Shown here: one piece after another, positions 5,565 to 9,838 of the stretch
How positions within the stretch are numbered: the first letter of the stretch is position 1
Layout of the letters: every line of letters starts with the position of its first letter
Origin: SZUA-36 sp964650905
GTDB lineage: Bacteria > Pseudomonadota > Gammaproteobacteria > Xanthomonadales > SZUA-36
Direction: 5' to 3'
Assembly (NCBI GenBank): GCA_964650905.1
Contig: CAZYVH010000099.1
Span: 1-9,838 of the forward strand
Length of the DNA stretch: 9,838 nucleotides
The notes under the pieces: generated by a model
Databases searched by the model: none
Told to the model about the DNA's origin: nothing
What the model saw: only the letters and a program-made list of their open reading frames with translations
Translations under genes and position numbers: made by a program

Positions 5565-6437
5565 ATGGCAAAATTAAAATGTGGTTTGATACAAATGGGG
5601 CTCAAGGGCGACACTACCATGCAACCCCGGCAGATCCGTGACCTGATGCTCGAAGCACATGTCCCGATGATCGAAAACGCTGCTGAACGGGGTGTGCAGG
5701 TGTTGTGTTTCCAGGAGGTTTTCACCCAGCCCTATTTCTGTCCGGGTCAGGATCGCAAATGGTACGCGGCAGCCGAGGCCATCCCGGCCGGTCACACCGT
5801 CAGCCTGATGTGTGAATATGCGAAAAAACATGGCATGGTTATCGTCGTGCCAATCTACGAAGAGGCGATGTCGGGCGTTTACTTCAATACCGCAGCGGTC
5901 ATTGACGCCGACGGCAGCTACCTTGGCAAGTATCGCAAAACGCATATTCCACAGGTTGACCCGGGTTTTTACGAGAAGTTTTTCTTCAAACCCGGGAACA
6001 GTGGATACCCGGTGTTTGAGACCGCCTTTTGCAAACTCGGTGTCTATATCTGTTATGACCGGCATTTCCCGGAAGGCTGGCGCGCACTGGCGCTCAATGG
6101 TGCGGAATACATCGTTAATCCGTCAGCCACGGTGGCGGGTTTGAGTAAGTACCTGTGGGAACTGGAACAACCGGCGGCAGCGGTGGCCAATGGCGTGTTC
6201 ATCGGCGCGATCAACCGCATCGGCACAGAAGAGCCCTGGGCGAGTGAGATGGGCGAGTTTTACGGTTCAAGCTACATTGTCAATCCACGCGGTGAAATCG
6301 AAGCCCAGGCGAGCTATGGAGATGACGAGTTGCTGGTGCATGAAATCGATCTCGACATGATCCGGCAGGTACGGAATACCTGGCAGTTTTTCCGTGACCG
6401 GCGGCCGGAGACTTATGGACCGTTGACGGAAGCATAA
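5565..6437 (+). CDS. Beta-ureidopropionase (N-carbamoyl-beta-alanine amidohydrolase), nitrilase superfamily
   Basis: The likely reaction is hydrolysis of N-carbamoyl-beta-alanine (or N-carbamoyl-beta-aminoisobutyrate) to the beta-amino acid, CO2 and ammonia, the last step of reductive pyrimidine breakdown. The 290-aa product is a complete single-domain nitrilase-fold amidohydrolase with the Glu-Lys-Cys catalytic triad: E51 in CFQEVF, K125 in KYRKTHIP, C163 in YICYDRHFPEGW. NPSATVAGLSKYLWELEQPA (185-204), AINRIGTE and the C-terminal NTWQFFRDRRPETYGPLT are typical of the beta-ureidopropionase/carbamoyl-amidase branch. The start was set at the ATG at 5565 because GAGG lies just upstream (5553-5556); an in-frame TTG at 5520 would add 15 residues unlike the family. 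It is first in the plus-strand operon, 7 bp before preT. A related N-carbamoylputrescine or N-carbamoyl-D-amino-acid amidase is the alternative by fold, but the neighbours favour pyrimidines. Confidence 0.92.
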   Translation: MAKLKCGLIQMGLKGDTTMQPRQIRDLMLEAHVPMIENAAERGVQVLCFQEVFTQPYFCPGQDRKWYAAAEAIPAGHTVSLMCEYAKKHGMVIVVPIYEEAMSGVYFNTAAVIDADGSYLGKYRKTHIPQVDPGFYEKFFFKPGNSGYPVFETAFCKLGVYICYDRHFPEGWRALALNGAEYIVNPSATVAGLSKYLWELEQPAAAVANGVFIGAINRIGTEEPWASEMGEFYGSSYIVNPRGEIEAQASYGDDELLVHEIDLDMIRQVRNTWQFFRDRRPETYGPLTEA

Positions 6438-6444
6438 TCCGGAT

Positions 6445-7806
6445 ATGACTGACACAATGCCGGCCGATATCAAATCACAGAGGCTTGGTGAGGCGCAGAT
6501 CGAGGCCAACTTTGCCGATATGCAACCGCCGCTGAACCGTGCCCAGGCACTGGTCGAGGCGGACCGTTGCTATTTCTGTTACAACGCACCCTGCACCACG
6601 GCTTGTCCGACGGACATCGATGTCCCGGGTTTTATCCAGAAAATCCGCAGCCATAATGTCAGGGGCTCGGCGCATACCATTTTGCGTGAAAATATTATGG
6701 GTGGCATGTGTTCGAGGGTATGTCCAACGGAAGTGCTGTGCGAAGCCGTCTGTGTGCGCAATACGCTCGATGACCAGCCCGTGCGGATTGGTCTTTTGCA
6801 GCGTTTCGCGACCGATTCGGTCATGCAGGATCAACTGCAGTTGTTTCGGCGTCAGGCTGACAGCGGCAAACGGGTTGCGATGGTCGGTGGCGGTCCGGCG
6901 GCATTGTCCTGTGCCCACCGCCTGGCCATGCTCGGCCACAGTGTCACCATCCTGAACCGGGCGGAAAAACTGGGTGGCCTGAATGAATACGGTATCGCCG
7001 CCTATAAGACGGTGGATGACTTTGCCGCCCGGGAGGTTGACTATATTCTCGATATTGGCGGCATCAAAGTGCGTAATGGCACGGCCCTCGGCAGCGATTT
7101 TTCCCTGGCGGATCTGCGTGAAGAATATGACGCCGTATTCCTCGGCTTTGGCATGGGCGGGGTGAATGCACTTGGCCTGGAAAATGAACAGGTTGAAGGT
7201 GTCCAGGATGCGGTTGAATACATCGCGGCCTTGCGCCAGGCAAAGGCTAAATCTGCGTTGCCGGTGGGTCGAAAAGTTCTGGTGATCGGTGGCGGTATGA
7301 CCGCGATTGATATCGCGGTACAAAATAAACGCCTCGGTGCCGAAGAGGTCACCATTGCCTACCGCTGTGGCCAGCAACAGATGAACGCCAGTCAGCACGA
7401 GCAGGATTATGCCAGGACTTCAGGCGTGGTGATCCGGCACTGGCTGGCGCCGCAACAATTGCTGCTGAGCAATGAACGGGTCACTGGTATCCGGTTTGAT
7501 TACACCCGGTTGGATGACGGCGGCAAGCTTGAAAAAACCGGTGAGCAGTGTGAATTGGCAGCGGACGTGGTCTTCAAAGCCATTGGCCAGAAAGTAGCAT
7601 GGCATGAACTGGGTGACGGTGCTGATAGTCTTGAAATTGAATCTGGCCGGACCCGTGTCGACGCCAACAGGAAAACCTCTCTCAGCGGCGTCTGGGCGGG
7701 GGGTGATTGCGTCTGCGGTGGTGAGGACCTGACCGTTGCCGCGGTACAGGACGGCAAGCTGGCGGCACAGGATATTGACCGCTTCTTACGCGGTCAGGAG
7801 GATTAG
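6445..7806 (+). CDS. preT: NAD(P)-dependent dihydropyrimidine dehydrogenase subunit PreT
   Basis: PreT takes electrons from NAD(P)H through FAD and Fe-S clusters to PreA for reduction of uracil and thymine. The 453-aa product corresponds to the N-terminal half of mammalian DPD and belongs to the glutamate-synthase small-subunit-like oxidoreductases. The N-terminal Fe-S domain carries C42, C45, C50 and C54 (CYFCYNAPCTTACP) and C89, C93, C99 and C103 (MCSRVCPTEVLCEAVC). Q119 in RIGLLQRFATD matches the unusual glutamine cluster ligand of DPD (Q156 in the pig enzyme). A first dinucleotide fold (FAD) is at VAMVGGGPAALSCAHRL, 144-160; the second (NAD(P)H) is at KVLVIGGGMTAIDIAVQNKR, 277-296. GVWAGGDCVCGGEDLTVAAVQDGK near 415-438 closes the FAD site. 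It is longer than E. coli PreT (412 aa) and nearer the size of pseudomonad versions. The start has only a weak ribosome site; it follows the upstream stop by 7 bp and abuts preA. Confidence 0.95.
   Translation: MTDTMPADIKSQRLGEAQIEANFADMQPPLNRAQALVEADRCYFCYNAPCTTACPTDIDVPGFIQKIRSHNVRGSAHTILRENIMGGMCSRVCPTEVLCEAVCVRNTLDDQPVRIGLLQRFATDSVMQDQLQLFRRQADSGKRVAMVGGGPAALSCAHRLAMLGHSVTILNRAEKLGGLNEYGIAAYKTVDDFAAREVDYILDIGGIKVRNGTALGSDFSLADLREEYDAVFLGFGMGGVNALGLENEQVEGVQDAVEYIAALRQAKAKSALPVGRKVLVIGGGMTAIDIAVQNKRLGAEEVTIAYRCGQQQMNASQHEQDYARTSGVVIRHWLAPQQLLLSNERVTGIRFDYTRLDDGGKLEKTGEQCELAADVVFKAIGQKVAWHELGDGADSLEIESGRTRVDANRKTSLSGVWAGGDCVCGGEDLTVAAVQDGKLAAQDIDRFLRGQED
7796..7801 (+). promoter_or_regulatory. 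Strong ribosome binding site of preA (AGGAGG) inside preT
   Basis: A perfect AGGAGG lies within the last codons of preT, 5 nt before the preA ATG, which itself follows the preT TAG with no gap. This fixes the preA start and suggests tightly coupled, stoichiometric synthesis of the two subunits. Confidence 0.85.
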
Positions 7807-9105
7807 ATGGCGGATCTGAGCAGCGATTTTATTGGCATCTCCTCACCCAATCCGTTCTGGCTGGCGTCCGCGCCACCGACGGACAAGGCCTATAACGTCA
7901 ACCGCGCCTTTGAGGCAGGTTGGGGCGGGGCGGTCTGGAAGACCCTGGGCGAGGATCCCCCGGTGGTCAATGTCAGTGGGCCACGCTATGCAGCGAGCTA
8001 TGGTAATGACCGCCGTGTTACCGGTTTCAACAACATTGAACTGATCACCGACCGGCCACTGGCGGTGAACCTTGAGGAGATACGCCAGGTCAAGCGGGAC
8101 TGGCCCGATCGGGCGCTGGTAGTTTCCGTCATGTTACCCATGCAGGAGGATGTCTGGGCCAGGCTGGTACCTATGATCGAGGACACCGGCGCTGATGCCT
8201 TTGAGCTCAATTTCGGTTGCCCGCACGGCATGTCCGAGCGTGGTATGGGGGCGGCTGTCGGCCAGGTGCCAGAATACATCCAGATGGCCACCGAGTGGTG
8301 CAAGCAATACGCGCACATCCCCGTGATTGTCAAACTGACACCGAATGTGACCAACATCCTGCCACCGGCGCGTGCTGCCAGGGCCGCTGGCGCCGACGCG
8401 GTCTCGCTGATCAATACCCTCAATTCGATCATGCGTGTGGATTACGACACCCTCAGTATGTACCCGCACACCGGTGGTATGGGTTCCCACGGTGGTTATT
8501 GCGGACCGGCGGTCAAGCCCATTGCCCTGCACATGATCGCCGAGATCGCGCGCAATGCGGATACCGCGGATATTCCGATTTCAGGGATCGGTGGCATCAC
8601 GGACTGGCGCGACGCAGTGGATCACCTGGCGCTCGGCGCCAGCAATGTGCAGGTGTGTACCGCAGCCATGGTGTATGGTTTCAAAATCATCGATGACCTG
8701 GTTGATGGCTTGAGTAACTTTCTGGACGATAAAGGCATGACATCGGTCAGTGAACTGGTCGGCAAGGCGGTCCCGAGCGTGACCGACTGGCAATACCTCG
8801 ACCTCAACCATGTCGAAAAAGCCTTCATTGACCAGGACCTGTGCATTGCCTGCGGCCGTTGCCACGTCGTCTGTGAAGACGTATCCCACCAGGCCATTAC
8901 CCAGACACTGAACGGCGAGCGTCATTTTGAAGTGATCGATGCAGAATGTGTCGGTTGCAACCTGTGTGTCAGCGTCTGTCCGGTGGAGGGCTGTATCAGC
9001 ATGCGCCACCTCGACCAGGGTGTTGATCCGCGCACCGGCAAACCGATCGAGCAGGTCAAGGCAAACTGGACCACGCACCCCAACAATCCGATGAGGGTTA
9101 AGTAG
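7807..9105 (+). CDS. preA: NAD(P)-dependent dihydropyrimidine dehydrogenase catalytic subunit PreA
   Basis: PreA reduces uracil and thymine to the 5,6-dihydro forms at FMN, with electrons from PreT. The 432-aa protein corresponds to the C-terminal half of mammalian DPD: an FMN-binding TIM barrel followed by a two-cluster ferredoxin domain. Pyrimidine-site residues are visible: K45 in VWKTLGED, N76 in FNNIELI, N135 and C138 in LNFGCPHGMSERGMG (equivalent to N668 and the catalytic acid C671 of pig DPD), and N203-T204 in LINTLNS (equivalent to N736-T737). The FMN phosphate region is SGIGGI at 259-264, with GASNVQVCTA at 277-286. The C-terminal clusters are CIACGRCHVVC (C346, C349, C352, C356) and CVGCNLCVSVC (C381, C384, C387, C391). 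All key residues are present, so the enzyme should be active. It begins directly after the preT stop and ends 8 bp before the regulator gene. Confidence 0.97.
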   Translation: MADLSSDFIGISSPNPFWLASAPPTDKAYNVNRAFEAGWGGAVWKTLGEDPPVVNVSGPRYAASYGNDRRVTGFNNIELITDRPLAVNLEEIRQVKRDWPDRALVVSVMLPMQEDVWARLVPMIEDTGADAFELNFGCPHGMSERGMGAAVGQVPEYIQMATEWCKQYAHIPVIVKLTPNVTNILPPARAARAAGADAVSLINTLNSIMRVDYDTLSMYPHTGGMGSHGGYCGPAVKPIALHMIAEIARNADTADIPISGIGGITDWRDAVDHLALGASNVQVCTAAMVYGFKIIDDLVDGLSNFLDDKGMTSVSELVGKAVPSVTDWQYLDLNHVEKAFIDQDLCIACGRCHVVCEDVSHQAITQTLNGERHFEVIDAECVGCNLCVSVCPVEGCISMRHLDQGVDPRTGKPIEQVKANWTTHPNNPMRVK

Positions 9106-9113
9106 CATTTGCG

Positions 9114-9734
9114 ATGCCCGGCCCGGCACGCAAGATCGAGATCCGCAAGGCCAACGTCGCGCTGATCCTGGAGGCTGCCGAAAAAGAATTCGCCCGACAT
9201 GGTTTCAAGGGCGCCACGACCGGCAGGATTGCGCAGCAAGCGGGTATACCCAAGGCCAACCTGCATTATTACTTCAAGACCAAGGCCGGCCTCTACCGCG
9301 AGGTGCTGCGGCATATACTCAATGACTGGATGTCGGCGGCCTCGACCTTCGAGGCTCACGATGACCCGGCCGAGGCGCTGGGCACCTATGTCAGGGCCAA
9401 GATGGCGTTTTCCCGCCAGCGGCCATATGGATCGAGGGTCTGGGCCCGCGAGATCATGAGTGGTGCGCCGCTGCTCGACAGGTTTCTCAGCACGACGCTG
9501 AAAGGCTGGCTGAAAGAACGAATGCACATCATCCGGCGCTGGATACGCGAAGGAAAAATCAAACCCGTCGACCCCCGCGCTCTGATGTACATGATCTGGG
9601 CGACCACCCAGCATTACGCTGACTTCGAACAGCAGATCATCATCCTCAACAATGGTAAAGCACTGAGCGATCACAGTTACCGCCAGCGAACCGGCGAAGT
9701 CATCAAGCTGGTCCTGGCGAGTGTGGGTTTATAG
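9114..9734 (+). CDS. TetR-family regulator, RutR-like (pyrimidine-responsive)
   Basis: A 206-aa one-domain-plus-ligand-domain repressor of TetR type. The N-terminal helix-turn-helix covers about 15-60, with GRIAQQAGIPKANLHYYFKT typical of the recognition region. The C-terminal part closely matches E. coli RutR: ILNDWMS near 68-74, AREIMSGAPLL at 111-121, WIREGKIKPVDPRALMYMIW and the hallmark MIWATTQHYADF at 160-171, part of the uracil/thymine pocket in RutR (family knowledge). It lies last in the pyrimidine operon, 8 bp after preA, with only a weak GAGGG upstream. The RutR-box-like operator at 5422-5447 suggests that it controls the permease and its own operon. In E. coli, RutR represses the oxidative rut pathway; here the neighbours are the reductive pathway, so the ligand and target set are inferred. 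Confidence 0.9.
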   Translation: MPGPARKIEIRKANVALILEAAEKEFARHGFKGATTGRIAQQAGIPKANLHYYFKTKAGLYREVLRHILNDWMSAASTFEAHDDPAEALGTYVRAKMAFSRQRPYGSRVWAREIMSGAPLLDRFLSTTLKGWLKERMHIIRRWIREGKIKPVDPRALMYMIWATTQHYADFEQQIIILNNGKALSDHSYRQRTGEVIKLVLASVGL

Positions 9735-9743
9735 ATCACGCAC

Positions 9744-9774
9744 TGCACCATTACCCGGCACCCTGTTTGGTGCA
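9744..9774. terminator. Weak hairpin downstream of the pyrimidine operon
   Basis: TGCACCA (9744-9750) and TGGTGCA (9768-9774) form a perfect 7-bp inverted repeat 10 bp after the regulator stop; an alternative tighter hairpin uses GCACC (9758-9762) with GGTGC (9769-9773). There is no following T-run, so an intrinsic terminator is doubtful; it may be an mRNA 3' structure. Confidence 0.3.
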
Positions 9775-9801
9775 AGGTTAGTGTGTCCCCTTGGGGTAGA
9801 C

Positions 9802-9838
9802 TGGCTAGCCCGGCGGGAACATGCCTTGCGGCTAACCA
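9802..9838. repeat. Inverted repeat at the right edge of the window
   Basis: TGGCTAGCC (9802-9810) and GGCTAACCA (9830-9838) pair at 8 of 9 positions across a 19-nt loop, ending exactly at the window edge. The stem may continue outside. It could be a terminator, an attenuator or part of a repeat; nothing visible decides. Confidence 0.3.

Noticed and set aside
5520..5565. Upstream TTG start for beta-ureidopropionase
   Set aside because: It adds 15 residues without family similarity, whereas the ATG at 5565 has a GAGG at proper distance.
6475..7398. 307-codon open frame on the minus strand opposite preT
   Set aside because: Antisense shadow of a GC-rich gene whose own frame carries all PreT motifs.
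8922..9674. 250-codon open frame on the minus strand spanning the preA/regulator junction
   Set aside because: It crosses two well-supported genes on the other strand and has no family resemblance.

Overview
The window reads as a chromosomal stretch of a facultatively anaerobic member of the Pseudomonadota, most likely a gammaproteobacterium. The evidence is gene content (the O2-independent ubiquinone set UbiT/UbiU/UbiV, a UbiD decarboxylase, a RutR-like regulator with its operator) and the close resemblance of these proteins to their Escherichia coli counterparts. No genus can be named from the sequence alone. A run of exactly 100 N shows that this is a draft scaffold, possibly from a metagenome.

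Left half (1-3943): anaerobic ubiquinone synthesis. On the minus strand, read right to left, lie ubiU (3053-2058), ubiV (2045-1350, interrupted by the N gap) and ubiD (1372 to the left edge, C-terminus outside the window). They are closely spaced or overlapping and look like one operon. ubiT (3401-3943) is divergent on the plus strand. The 347-bp region between ubiU and ubiT holds one perfect FNR-type box (TTGACCTGCGTCAA). It is flanked on both sides, at an identical 21-nt distance, by a good -10 hexamer, which suggests that one FNR/ANR-like dimer drives both operons under low oxygen. The same region holds a 115-bp near-perfect palindromic repeat lying in the predicted ubiU leader.

Right half (3906-9734): reductive pyrimidine catabolism. 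An NCS1-family nucleobase permease (minus strand, 5405-3906) is divergent from a plus-strand operon of beta-ureidopropionase (5565-6437), the NAD(P)H-oxidoreductase subunit PreT (6445-7806) and the catalytic subunit PreA (7807-9105) of dihydropyrimidine dehydrogenase, and a TetR/RutR-type regulator (9114-9734). A 26-bp inverted repeat with a RutR-box core (TTGACCnnnnGGTCAA) sits between the permease and the operon. The logic is import of uracil/thymine, reduction by PreTA, ring opening by a dihydropyrimidinase that is NOT in the window, then hydrolysis of the carbamoyl-beta-amino acid, with pyrimidine-sensing control by the RutR-like protein.

The two halves meet tail to tail: the 3' ends of ubiT and the permease gene overlap by 38 bp on opposite strands. 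No RNA genes, CRISPR arrays, transposases or phage genes were seen. I found no wholly novel system. The most interesting signals are regulatory: the symmetric divergent FNR promoter, the palindrome in the ubiU leader, the joining of ubiD to ubiUV, and the long RutR-like operator.
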